Shown here: positions 1-7,465 of the stretch, piece after piece
How positions within the stretch are numbered: position 1 is the first letter of the stretch
Layout: each line of letters opens with the position of its first letter
Origin: Microbacterium maritypicum MF109
GTDB taxonomy: Bacteria; Actinomycetota; Actinomycetes; Actinomycetales; Microbacteriaceae
Length of the DNA stretch: 64,000 bases
Assembly (NCBI RefSeq): GCF_000455825.1
Contig: NZ_ATAO01000168.1
Span: 1 to 64,000 of the forward strand
Direction: 5' to 3'
Made by a program: the position numbers and the translations under genes
The notes under the pieces: model-generated
Databases searched by the model: none
Told to the model about the DNA's origin: nothing
What the model saw: the letters and a program-made list of their open reading frames with translations, nothing else

Positions 1-1
1 G

Positions 2-799
2 CTGTGGCGGGCGATGCGCGAGCCGATGCCCGACGATCTCGTGACGGTCGAGGCGAACTTCCGTCGCATCCGTGAGGCGATCTCGGATGCCGGGGTCGAC
101 ACTCTCATCGTGCTCGGCACCGACCACGTGCGGCAGTTCTTCTCCGACAACTCACCTGCCTTCATCGTCGGCAAAGCCGCCTCGTACCACGGCACCTACG
201 AGAACGAGGTGCGCACCTTCGGCATGGAGTACGCCGAACTGACCGGCAACCCGGAGCTGGCGACGCAGATCACCGGCCGCGAGGTGCTGCCCGAGACCAT
301 CGACTTCTCGGTCTCGCACGAGTGGCGGCTCGACCACAGCTTCGTGCTGCCGCTGCAATACGTGCGTCCGGAGCTCGACCTGCCGATCGTGCCGATCCAC
401 GCGAACTCGATCCTGCCTCCGCTGCCGACCGCCGCCCGCTTCGCCGCTCTCGGACACCACCTGCGCACCGCGGTCGAGTCCTGGGACAGCGACGCCAGAG
501 TGGGCCTGCTCACCTCGGGGCACATGGCAACCGACGTGGGTGGCCCGCGCACCTTCAACGGCTCGCCAGATCCGGAGTTCGACGCCGAGGCCGTCGGGTG
601 GATGCGTGACGGCGACCTCGACGGGGCGATCGCCGGATGCCGGTTCGACCGCATCATGGCCGCCGGCAACGTCACGTATCAGTACGTGAACATCGTCGCC
701 GCGCTCGCCGCCATGCAGGGGCACCCGGCCGAACTCGCGGAGGCCACGACCTCGCGCTTCGCCTCCAGTCCGTTCTTCCTCTGGAGGGCCGCATCGTGA
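2..799 (+). CDS. LigB-type class III extradiol ring-cleavage dioxygenase, catalytic subunit (5' partial)
   Basis: Non-heme Fe(II) extradiol dioxygenase of the LigB/protocatechuate 4,5-dioxygenase superfamily, which opens catecholic rings. The reading frame is open to the left edge, and the N-terminal segment carrying the first metal-binding His of the family is not visible, so the true start probably lies outside the window; the first ATG inside is at 14. Visible family landmarks are LGTDH (second metal-ligand region), the DHSF segment and the TSGHMA segment expected to hold the catalytic base. It overlaps the next gene, a LigA-like small subunit, by 3 nt, so the two are co-translated as an alpha/beta enzyme. 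The substrate (protocatechuate, gallate or another catechol) cannot be told from sequence. Family assignment is fairly sure. Confidence 0.8.
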   Translation: MWRAMREPMPDDLVTVEANFRRIREAISDAGVDTLIVLGTDHVRQFFSDNSPAFIVGKAASYHGTYENEVRTFGMEYAELTGNPELATQITGREVLPETIDFSVSHEWRLDHSFVLPLQYVRPELDLPIVPIHANSILPPLPTAARFAALGHHLRTAVESWDSDARVGLLTSGHMATDVGGPRTFNGSPDPEFDAEAVGWMRDGDLDGAIAGCRFDRIMAAGNVTYQYVNIVAALAAMQGHPAELAEATTSRFASSPFFLWRAAS

Positions 800-1143
800 G
801 CCGGTACATGATGAACAAGTTCATCCGCGCCGTCGAGATGAGCACCGCGAACGTGAACGCCTACGTCGCCGACACCGAGGGGTTCGTCGACGGGTGGCTC
901 GCCGGGGGAGCGGGGCCCGACGCGGTCGCCGACGACCGGGTGCTGACCCCCGAGGAGCGCACCGCCTTCGTGAACCGCGATTACGGCGCGCTCTACGGTC
1001 TCGGCGCGCATCCGTATCTGCTGTGGCACTTCACCGAAGCCGTCTACGAGCACGAGTACACCGAGGGCTTCGGATGGCGCGAACTCGTCGAGCGATACCG
1101 CGCCGCGATCATCCCGTACGGCGAGGTCGACGACATCCCCTGA
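796..1143 (+). CDS. LigA-like small (alpha) subunit of extradiol dioxygenase
   Basis: Small all-helical subunit of a LigAB-type dioxygenase, 115 aa; in this family it caps the active site of the LigB subunit. The GTG start at 796 overlaps the end of the upstream catalytic gene (GTGA) and follows a GGAGG at 783-787; the ATG at 808 is an alternative. Recognisable pieces are MNKFIRAV near the N-terminus, a central NRDYGALYGLGAHPYLLW segment and an IIPYGEVDDIP tail, all typical of LigA-like proteins. A strong hairpin follows the stop. Function rests on family resemblance plus the immediate LigB neighbour. Confidence 0.72.
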   Translation: MSRYMMNKFIRAVEMSTANVNAYVADTEGFVDGWLAGGAGPDAVADDRVLTPEERTAFVNRDYGALYGLGAHPYLLWHFTEAVYEHEYTEGFGWRELVERYRAAIIPYGEVDDIP

Positions 1144-1172
1144 CCTCGTCGAACGCCTGTGCGCAGGCGCGA

Positions 1173-1209
1173 CGGATGCCCCGTGGGTGGGGTTTCCACG
1201 GGGCATCCG
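1173..1209 (+). terminator. Hairpin terminator after the dioxygenase pair
   Basis: A perfect 14-bp stem (1173-1186 with 1196-1209) with a 9-nt loop starts 30 nt after the LigA stop codon. There is no clear T-run, as is common for terminators in high-GC actinobacteria. Confidence 0.6.
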
Positions 1210-1314
1210 CCCATTCTGCGCCGGCGTCGAACGACGGTGTGAGCTGGGGGCTACGAATCCGTCGACGTGTGGGGTGGACGCAGCGGCGCACCGGCGGTGC
1301 GGGTCTCCTCCCCC

Positions 1315-1341
1315 GAGGACGGCCGCACCACCGGCGTCCTC
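1315..1341 (-). terminator. Short hairpin after the chaplin-like gene
   Basis: GAGGACG (1315-1321) pairs with CGTCCTC (1335-1341), directly after the TAG stop of the minus-strand gene ending at 1343. The 7-bp stem and lack of a T-run make it a weak terminator call. Confidence 0.35.
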
Positions 1342-1342
1342 A

Positions 1343-2878
1343 CTACGCCGTCACGAGACGACGTCGCAGGAGTCCGGCGCTTCCGAGGAGGAGCAGGACG
1401 GCGGCGATTGCGAGCAGTCCGACCGGCGACGGAGCGCCGGTCATCGCGAGCCCTGACGCCTGACCGGTCGTCGCCGCGCCCGAGGCGAAGGCGGCTCCGG
1501 CCGTCGAGACCGGAGTCGTTCCGGGCGTCGTTCCCGGGTTGGTTCCGGGGTCGGTACCGGGATCCGTTCCGGGGTCGGTACCGGGATCGGTGCCGGGGTC
1601 GGTTCCCGTGCCGGGGTCGGTCACCGTCGCCTCGCCGATCACGGAGATGGCGTTTCCGCCCAGCGTGATCGGAAGGCTGATCGGCAGCGCCAGTTGGGTG
1701 CCGCCGAGGATGCCGTCGGTTCCGGTGGTGGTGTTGCCTCCGGTGGTGGGGGCGGTTCCTCCGGTGCTGCTGCCGGTGCCGGTGCGGGTGACGGTGGCGT
1801 CGTCGAGGACGGAGATCGCGTTGCCGGTCACGCCGATGGGGGCGGTGACGGGTGCCGTGATCTGGGTGCCGCCGAGGACGCTGTCGGTTCCGGTGGTGGT
1901 GTTGCCTCCGGTGGCGGGGGCTGCCGGTGCGGTGGTGTTTCCACCGGTGCCGGTGCCGGTGCCGGTGCCGGTGCGGGTGACGGTGGCGTCGTCGAGGACG
2001 GAGATCGCGTTCCCCGACACCGTGACCGGTGCTGTGACGGGCGCCGTCGCCTGCGTGCCGCCGAGGACCGCGTCGTCACCCGACGTTCCCGCCGACGTGG
2101 CGGGAGCGGGGGGAGCGGTCGAGCCGGCGGTGCCGGTTCCCGTGGAGCTCGTGTCACCGAGCAACGAGATCGCGTTCCCCGACACCGTCACCGGTGCCGT
2201 GATGGGCGCGATGACCTGTGTGCCGCTGCCGATGCCGTCGTCACCGGATGTGGTCGCACCCACGGGAGCGGAGGAGGCCGGTGCCGCGGCCCCCTGCGCG
2301 TTCGGAGTGGTGCTCTCGGTGTCGCCGACCAGCGACACGGCGTTGCCCGTGACGGTGACCGGTGCGTTGACCGCGAGCAGCGCCTGCGTGCCCGAGAGCA
2401 CACCGTCCAGACCGTTCGTGGTCACGAGAGGCGCTTCGGCCTGGGGAGCCGGGCTCGGGGAAGTGGCAGCCGGGGCGCTGGTCGTCGATGTGTCGAGCAC
2501 GCTCACCGCGTTGTTCGACACGGTGACGGGAAGGTTCACGGTCACCGCGGCCTGAGTGCCGGATGCCGTGCCCGAGTCACCGCTCGTCTGTGCGGGTGCG
2601 GGTGCGGGTGCGGGTGCGGGTGCGGGTGCGGGTGCGGGTGCCGGGGCAGGCGCGGGCGCCGGAGCCGGGGCAGGCGCGGTGGACACGGCGTCGCTCAGCA
2701 CCGAGATCGCGTTGTTCACGACCGAGATCGGTGCGGTGATCGCTGTCTCCACCTGTGTGCCGGAGAGCAGTCCGTCGTCTCCGGTCGTCTCAGCCGCGTT
2801 CGCGGCCGTCGCGCCGAGGAGCGTGATGCCCCCGGCGATGAGCGTGCCCCAGAGGGCCCGCTTGATGAAAGTACGCAT
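1343..2878 (-). CDS. Secreted chaplin-like repeat protein with LAMTG wall-sorting signal
   Basis: A 511-aa exported surface protein. The ATG at 2878 is preferred over the longer frame because a clear AGGAGA ribosome site precedes it and a signal peptide follows at once (KRALWG, hydrophobic core, ANAAE). The mature part holds seven copies of a roughly 30-residue unit with the pattern G-x-D-x-x-x-(S/G)-GTQ-x(7)-P-(I/V)-x-V-x-x-NA-(I/V)-SV-(I/L). This resembles the chaplin repeat of Streptomyces but has no cysteines. Units are joined by low-complexity linkers: an (AP)n stretch, TG-rich segments and a DPGT ladder. The C-terminus is LAMTG, a hydrophobic helix and RRRLVTA, a class E sortase (LAXTG) signal; no sortase is in the window. 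A role in surface coating is inference from chaplins. Confidence 0.75.
   Translation of the reverse strand: MRTFIKRALWGTLIAGGITLLGATAANAAETTGDDGLLSGTQVETAITAPISVVNNAISVLSDAVSTAPAPAPAPAPAPAPAPAPAPAPAPAPAPAQTSGDSGTASGTQAAVTVNLPVTVSNNAVSVLDTSTTSAPAATSPSPAPQAEAPLVTTNGLDGVLSGTQALLAVNAPVTVTGNAVSLVGDTESTTPNAQGAAAPASSAPVGATTSGDDGIGSGTQVIAPITAPVTVSGNAISLLGDTSSTGTGTAGSTAPPAPATSAGTSGDDAVLGGTQATAPVTAPVTVSGNAISVLDDATVTRTGTGTGTGTGGNTTAPAAPATGGNTTTGTDSVLGGTQITAPVTAPIGVTGNAISVLDDATVTRTGTGSSTGGTAPTTGGNTTTGTDGILGGTQLALPISLPITLGGNAISVIGEATVTDPGTGTDPGTDPGTDPGTDPGTDPGTNPGTTPGTTPVSTAGAAFASGAATTGQASGLAMTGAPSPVGLLAIAAVLLLLGSAGLLRRRLVTA
1545..1620. repeat. 12-nt coding tandem repeat (DPGT ladder)
   Basis: About six imperfect copies of a 12-nt unit encode the Asp-Pro-Gly-Thr ladder just before the sorting signal of the chaplin-like protein, probably the wall-spanning stalk. 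Confidence 0.6.
2591..2641. repeat. Hexanucleotide repeat (TGCGGG)8 encoding the Ala-Pro linker
   Basis: Eight perfect TGCGGG units in tandem, then degenerate copies to about 2680, inside the chaplin-like gene. They encode an (Ala-Pro)n linker between repeats 1 and 2. Slippage would alter linker length without shifting frame. Confidence 0.8.
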
Positions 2879-2979
2879 GATCGTTCTCCTGACTGGATGG
2901 ATCGTCTGATGGGTGCGCGCGATCACATGCGCGCGCAGCACGGCATCTGTCGTTCCCGGGGGAACGACGTGACGATCCG

Positions 2980-3969
2980 TCAGTCAGGAGAGACGTCGGT
3001 GTCGGCGACCGTCGACGAGGGAAGCTCGTCGTCGGAGGCGCCGGATGTCCGCTCGCCAGCACGGAGCGGAGAAGAGTTCGCGTCGCTGAGGCGCGCGGGG
3101 GATGCGCCGCTCCCTCCGCCGGAACCGGCGGAGGAGGACGCGGGGACTGTGGTGCCTGGCGGGCTCCCCGACGGGGGAGCAGTGGGCACAGAAGTGGCGT
3201 CGTCGGTGGTGGCGCCGATCGCGGTGGTGAGCGCGCCAGACGGCGGGGACACGGTCGACGGCACAGCTGTCGACGAGACCGCCGGCGTCGCTGCGGAGCT
3301 CTCCGTCGCGGGTGCGGCCGTCGGGGGGACCGGGGCCTCGGCGACGTTCGCGGGACCTTCGCCGGATCCAGGCGTCGTCGTCGACGGGTTGAGCGCTTCG
3401 AGCACGGGCGGAACCGTCTCGTTCGTGACGTTCCCGAGAAGAGCAGTGGTGTCATCGACGACGCCGACGACGTCACCCACCGCGGAGATCAGACCGAGGT
3501 CGGAGACGAGTCCGCCGACCACGGGGACGCGGGAGACCGCGTCGAGAATCGGATCGGTGATCTGAGAGACCGGTGCGTCGGTCAGGGCATCGGTGACAGG
3601 GGTGACGACCGCGGTCGCGGTCTCGGTCACGGTGTTCACGACGGGTGCGACCGCCGGACCGACGACGGGTGCGTTCACGATCGGCTCGGTCACGGTGGCG
3701 ACCACGGCGGGGACGGCCTGCTGCACGGGCGCGACCACCTGTGTCACCACGGGGGCGACCACCTGCGTGACGACCGGGGTCACGGGGGCCGTGACGGCCG
3801 ACACCGTGTCGCTGACGAGCGAGGTGAGTCCGTCGAGCGGGCCGTCCTGTTCGTCCGCGTGCGCGGGTCCGCCCGCGAGGAGAACCGTGAGCGTCGCCCA
3901 GGCGAGCACGCCGATGCCACCCCAGAAGACGGCGGCAGGTATGCCGCGTCGGGTGGCCCGAACGTCCAC
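2980..3969 (-). CDS. Secreted Val/Pro/Thr-rich repeat protein of unknown function
   Basis: A 329-aa putative exported protein of no recognised family. The GTG at 3969 is chosen because a strong GGAGGGGGAGG site lies just upstream and a signal peptide begins within the first residues (ATRRGIPAAV, hydrophobic core, GPAHADEQ); the open frame runs further upstream with no support. The central part is a run of PVVTQVVAPV-type units, then a segment rich in VSD/VGG motifs, and a Ser/Thr/Pro/Gly-rich tail. No LPXTG-like signal or cysteines are seen at the C-terminus. It is encoded about 100 nt upstream of the chaplin-like gene on the same strand, so both may belong to one cell-surface locus. Confidence 0.65.
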   Translation of the reverse strand: MDVRATRRGIPAAVFWGGIGVLAWATLTVLLAGGPAHADEQDGPLDGLTSLVSDTVSAVTAPVTPVVTQVVAPVVTQVVAPVQQAVPAVVATVTEPIVNAPVVGPAVAPVVNTVTETATAVVTPVTDALTDAPVSQITDPILDAVSRVPVVGGLVSDLGLISAVGDVVGVVDDTTALLGNVTNETVPPVLEALNPSTTTPGSGEGPANVAEAPVPPTAAPATESSAATPAVSSTAVPSTVSPPSGALTTAIGATTDDATSVPTAPPSGSPPGTTVPASSSAGSGGGSGASPARLSDANSSPLRAGERTSGASDDELPSSTVADTDVSPD

Positions 3970-4264
3970 GTCGACCTCCCCCTCCGAAGGCAACGTACGT
4001 CGACGCCGTTGCGTCGATTGGGGCTGACGATACTCGCGCACGGACGTCGTGTCTAGAGGGTTCTCCGCGCGTTTCCGGGGATGTCCGGGTGTGACGCGCC
4101 CGGAGAAATCTCGGCTTGACTTTCCCCAAGTTCTACACATCCCATCCCCGCGGAGGGCAACCTTCAATGCCCGATTTAAACTGATTTCCATCCACAGGCT
4201 GGGGAAACGATAAAGGCCAGTTCAAATGGAATAAAAAAGTTTCGTATCCCGCTCCTCCACGGGG

Positions 4265-4273
4265 TTATCCACA
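4265..4273 (+). promoter_or_regulatory. DnaA box TTATCCACA (perfect)
   Basis: Exact match to the DnaA 9-mer consensus, 228 bp before the dnaB start. Confidence 0.6.
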
Positions 4274-4321
4274 CCCGTTGTGCACAGACACTCCGAGTTT
4301 GTTCGCACGCTCTCCACAGAG

Positions 4322-4330
4322 TTATCCACA
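4322..4330 (+). promoter_or_regulatory. DnaA box TTATCCACA (perfect)
   Basis: Second exact DnaA 9-mer, 57 bp downstream of the first and in the same orientation. Confidence 0.6.
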
Positions 4331-4337
4331 GGCCGTC

Positions 4338-4366
4338 TTGCATGTGGAAACAGTCGCTCGTAGCGT
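4338..4366 (+). promoter_or_regulatory. Possible dnaB promoter
   Basis: TTGCAT (4338-4343), a 17-nt spacer and TAGCGT (4361-4366) fit a loose actinobacterial -35/-10 pair just downstream of the second DnaA box. The match is weak and no transcription start is known. Confidence 0.3.
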
Positions 4367-4500
4367 GGGCGAGCGACCGAATGTCGGAGGCAGCTGTTTT
4401 GCTGTTCAGAGCGGTGTGAGGGCCGAAGGCCGCACGGGCCCCGCCGTCGAAGCGTCTCATCAGAACATCGCATCGGAAACGTCGCATCGAAGGGAAGACT

Positions 4501-5874
4501 GTGTCGATCGCTGACATCTCAGAAGAGCGCATGGGCGCGAAGCGCGCGCCGGAACGCACGCCTCCCCACGACCTTCTCGCCGAGCAGAGCGCGCTGGGCG
4601 GAATGCTCCTGTCGAAGGATGCGGTCGCCGATGTGATCGAGACGCTCAAGGGTGCCGACTTCTACATCCCGAAGCACGAGCTCATCTTCGAGGCCATCCT
4701 CTCGTTGTACTCCCATGGTGAGCCCACCGACGTCGTCGCCGTCACCGACGAGCTCATCAAGACAGGCGAGCTCGGCCGCGCCGGCGGTGCCGACTACCTG
4801 CACACGCTGACGTCGATCGTCCCCACGGCGGCCAACGCCGGCTACTACGCGGGCATCGTCTCCGAGCGTGCGATCCTGCGCCGGCTCGTCGATGCGGGCA
4901 CGCGCATCGTGCAGCTCGGGTACGCCGGTGAGGGCGATGCGACCGACATCGTCAACAACGCGCAGGCCGAGATCTACTCGATCACCGGATCCGAGACCGC
5001 CGAGGACTACGTCCCGCTGCAGATCGCCGTCGACGCCGCGCTCGAGGAGATCGAGGCCGCCAGCGGCCGCGACGGATCGATGACCGGAGTGCCGACCGGC
5101 TTCAAAGAGCTCGACGAACTGACGAACGGCCTCCACGGCGGGCAGATGATCGTCGTCGCTGCTCGACCCGCCATGGGTAAGTCCACGCTCGCGCTCGACT
5201 TCGCGCGCGCCGCATCCATCGGCCACAACCTCCCCTCCGTCTTCTTCTCCCTCGAGATGGGCAAGAGCGAGATCGCCATGCGTCTGCTCAGCGCCGAGGG
5301 TGCGATCCCGCTGCAGAACATGCGAAAGGGAAACCTCGACCCGCGCGACTGGACCACCGTCGCCGCGACCCGAGGGCGCATCAACGACGCCCCGCTCTAC
5401 ATCGACGACAGCCCGAACATGACGCTCGTCGAGATCCGCGCGAAGTGCCGTCGACTCAAGCAGCGCGAAGGACTGCGCATGGTCATCATCGACTATCTGC
5501 AGCTGATGACCTCGGGCAAGCGCGTCGAGTCGCGTCAGCAGGAGGTCTCGGAGTTCTCCCGAAGCCTCAAGCTCATCGCCAAGGAGCTGCAGGTTCCGGT
5601 CATCGCCCTCTCGCAACTGAACCGTGGTCCCGAGCAGCGCACCGACAAGAAGCCCGCGATCAGCGACCTGCGAGAGTCGGGCTCGATCGAGCAGGACGCC
5701 GACATGGTCATCCTGCTGCACCGCGACTCGGTGTACGACAAGGACGTGCGTCCGGGCGAGGCCGACCTCATCGTCGCCAAGCACCGTAACGGACCTACCG
5801 CGACGATCACCGTCGCGTTCCAGGGGCACTACTCGCGCTTCATGGACATGGCTCCCGGCGGCGACTTCAACTGA
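4501..5874 (+). CDS. dnaB: Replicative DNA helicase DnaB
   Basis: Hexameric 5'-3' helicase that unwinds DNA at the replication fork, 457 aa, about the usual length. The N-terminal primase-interaction domain (PHDLLAEQSALGGML) occupies roughly residues 20-125. The RecA-like motor follows, with Walker A ARPAMGKST near residue 222, a Walker B-like MVIIDYLQLM near 327, SQLNRG and DLRESGSIEQDAD. No intein is present. The GTG at 4501 follows AAGGGAAG; an in-frame ATG at 4531 is an alternative start. In many bacteria dnaB follows rplI; here it follows surface-protein genes and a DnaA-box region, which suggests its own promoter and possible DnaA control. Confidence 0.95.
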   Translation: MSIADISEERMGAKRAPERTPPHDLLAEQSALGGMLLSKDAVADVIETLKGADFYIPKHELIFEAILSLYSHGEPTDVVAVTDELIKTGELGRAGGADYLHTLTSIVPTAANAGYYAGIVSERAILRRLVDAGTRIVQLGYAGEGDATDIVNNAQAEIYSITGSETAEDYVPLQIAVDAALEEIEAASGRDGSMTGVPTGFKELDELTNGLHGGQMIVVAARPAMGKSTLALDFARAASIGHNLPSVFFSLEMGKSEIAMRLLSAEGAIPLQNMRKGNLDPRDWTTVAATRGRINDAPLYIDDSPNMTLVEIRAKCRRLKQREGLRMVIIDYLQLMTSGKRVESRQQEVSEFSRSLKLIAKELQVPVIALSQLNRGPEQRTDKKPAISDLRESGSIEQDADMVILLHRDSVYDKDVRPGEADLIVAKHRNGPTATITVAFQGHYSRFMDMAPGGDFN

Positions 5875-5890
5875 GCGTCGGCTCCGTCGC

Positions 5891-6303
5891 TCACAGCGGG
5901 TGGGAGCGAGGGGAGTGAAGTCGAGGGGATCCGGTTCGCGGTTGCCTCGACGAAGCCAATCGATCGCTTCATAGAGGTCGTCACCTATGCGCGTCAGTGA
6001 GTTGAAGCGAGACGTGTGGAAGATCGGCAGTTCGCCGTCGTCGTCTCGGGCACCGGTGTCCCAGGCGAGGTAGTCGCCGTTCTCGCTCATCGCGAAGACG
6101 ACGAGGCGCTCTGCGATGCTCCAGGAGCCGTCGGGTTCGATCTTCCAGTCGTATCCTTCGGCCCGCCCTTCCCGGAAGTCACGGTGCAGCGCCCCGGTCA
6201 GGTATCAGCCCCGACCCACCACGCCGTCGCCGAATCCGGAGGGGACCGGCGTGTAGATGAGCCAGAGCCCGACGGTCAGATTCCATCGCGGTTCGCTCTC
6301 CAC
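5891..6303 (-). pseudogene. Decayed SMI1/KNR4 (SUKH)-like immunity-type gene
   Basis: Reading the minus strand from a GTG at 6303 gives a plausible protein start (ESEPRWNLTVGLW) that meets an in-frame TGA at 6205-6207. The same frame then continues as a coherent protein: YLTGALHRDFREG, SIAERLVVFAMSENGDYLAWDT and DDLYEAIDWLRRGN. It runs into dnaB without a stop, so a second lesion near the 3' end is likely; a TGA at 5891 lies in an adjacent frame. The FAxxENGDYLxWDT block with a C-terminal EAIDWL helix resembles SUKH-superfamily proteins, many of which are toxin-immunity proteins. Family assignment is by eye only. Confidence 0.5.
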
Positions 6304-6366
6304 CCCCGAATGCTACCGACCGAAACGCATACGCTCACGCAACATCGGATGCGGTGAGGTGGGCGT

Positions 6367-6810
6367 ATGGCTCACTCCGCTCACTCTCGCCCGTCGTCCG
6401 GCCCGCGGTTCCTCGTCGCGGGCCTCGCGGCTCTGGCGGTCGTCGCCGTCACGCTGACGCCGCGCCGGTTCGCGAGCCCTGCTCGTGCGCTCTTCATGGA
6501 CCTCGCCCATGTCTTCGCGGCGCCTCTGGTCGAGCCGATGACCTTCATCGAGGTGGAGAGCACCCTCAACGCACTGCTCTTCGTCCCTCTCGGAGCCGCG
6601 GTGGCGCTTGCGCTCAGCCGGCGGCTCTGGATGCTCGCGCCCGTGCTCGTCTTCTGTGCGTCGTTCGCGATCGAGAGTGTCCAGGCCGCGATCCCTGGGC
6701 GTGTCCCTGACGTGCAGGACATCGTGTGGAACACGATCGGCGGGATCATCGGCGCCGTCGCGGTGGGAATCGTGCGAGGGCTCTGGGCCCTGGGGCGACG
6801 GCGTTCGTGA
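6367..6810 (+). CDS. VanZ-like membrane protein
   Basis: A 147-aa integral membrane protein with an N-terminal hydrophobic helix (FLVAGLAALAVVAVTLTP) and the VanZ core: LNALLFVPLG, then FAIESVQAAIPGRVPDVQDI and NTIGGIIGAVAV. VanZ gives low-level teicoplanin resistance in enterococci; most family members have no known role. The start at 6367 follows GAGGTG. It is monocistronic and converges on the next minus-strand gene with a 21-bp gap. Confidence 0.8.
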   Translation: MAHSAHSRPSSGPRFLVAGLAALAVVAVTLTPRRFASPARALFMDLAHVFAAPLVEPMTFIEVESTLNALLFVPLGAAVALALSRRLWMLAPVLVFCASFAIESVQAAIPGRVPDVQDIVWNTIGGIIGAVAVGIVRGLWALGRRRS

Positions 6811-6831
6811 GGACGCCGTGGGCCCACGCGC

Positions 6832-7422
6832 CTATCGGGCGGCGTCGCGCCGAGGCGGAGCGTCATCCCATCGGGGTGACGGGAGGTGCAGCAGCACCAG
6901 ACCGATGCCGGCGATCACGGAGTTGCGGAAGGCGGGGTCGAGCCCGTTCCACGACGTGGAGCGCCACATCTGGAACCACTCGCCGCCGATGGAGATGAAT
7001 CCGCCCACGAAGAGCAGGATGATCATCACGAGTCCGATCGACGACCACACGCGGGCGGCGTGGAAGCCGTGGCCGAGGAATCCGCGCACGAAGAACACGA
7101 CCGCGACGATCAGGACGATCGCGCTCAGCGACTCCCAGATGATCACGCCGATGTACGCGATGTTCCACAGCACGGGATTGTCGATCGCCCGCCACATCAC
7201 GTCAGGGTCGAGACCTTTTCCGGCATCCTGACCGAAGTTCGTGGTGTCCATCGCCAGCACATGCTGCACGAAGTCGAAGTTCGTGCCGTAGTCGGTGATG
7301 TTGCCGAGGGCGACGAGGAAGATGTAGAGCCCGTTCACGAGGACGAGCGCGGCTGCGGCGAAGGGCAGCGAGCCGAGCAGGTGCCAACGAGGTGAGCGCA
7401 GCGGTGCGTCGGTCGTAGTCAT
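6832..7422 (-). CDS. DUF2165 family small integral membrane protein
   Basis: A 196-aa predicted membrane protein with four hydrophobic helices. Family-typical features are GLYIFLVALGNITDYGTN after TM1, a FVQHVLAMDTTN loop and a GEWFQMWRSTSWNG segment before the last helix. The start is taken at the ATG at 7422, where the TM-containing part begins (MTTTDAPLRSPRW); the longer upstream frame lacks support. Function is unknown for the family. Confidence 0.75.
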   Translation of the reverse strand: MTTTDAPLRSPRWHLLGSLPFAAAALVLVNGLYIFLVALGNITDYGTNFDFVQHVLAMDTTNFGQDAGKGLDPDVMWRAIDNPVLWNIAYIGVIIWESLSAIVLIVAVVFFVRGFLGHGFHAARVWSSIGLVMIILLFVGGFISIGGEWFQMWRSTSWNGLDPAFRNSVIAGIGLVLLHLPSPRWDDAPPRRDAAR

Positions 7423-7465
7423 GACCAGACAGTATCGGTCGGCTGTCCTCGCGTCGAGGATGGCC

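Larger units (their letters stand above)
3970..4500. other. Noncoding AT-rich region with DnaA-box cluster upstream of dnaB
   Basis: This 531-bp intergenic region separates the divergent surface-protein and dnaB genes and contains no supportable ORF. It holds two perfect TTATCCACA boxes (4265-4273, 4322-4330) and several 7-of-9 matches: near 4278-4286, 4310-4318, about 4188-4196, and on the other strand around 4343-4351. The stretch 4201-4250 is unusually A/T-rich for this genome. The layout resembles an origin-like or DnaA-regulated promoter; dnaA, dnaN and other oriC neighbours are absent. Confidence 0.65.

Noticed and set aside
1545..2641. CRISPR-like array
   Set aside because: The periodic DNA is in-frame coding repeats without unique spacers of constant length, and no cas genes are present.
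1694..3565. 623-codon plus-strand frame rich in Gly/Arg across the surface-protein genes
   Set aside because: It is the complement of the repeat-coding chaplin-like gene; low complexity, no ribosome site, and the minus-strand frames have signal peptides and a sorting signal.
3970..4500. Bona fide chromosomal oriC
   Set aside because: DnaA boxes and AT-richness are present, but dnaA, dnaN and other oriC neighbours are not, so only an origin-like or regulatory region is claimed.
4519..6090. 523-codon minus-strand frame through dnaB
   Set aside because: Only the first part (upstream of dnaB) looks protein-like and is treated as the SUKH-like pseudogene; the rest is antisense to dnaB.
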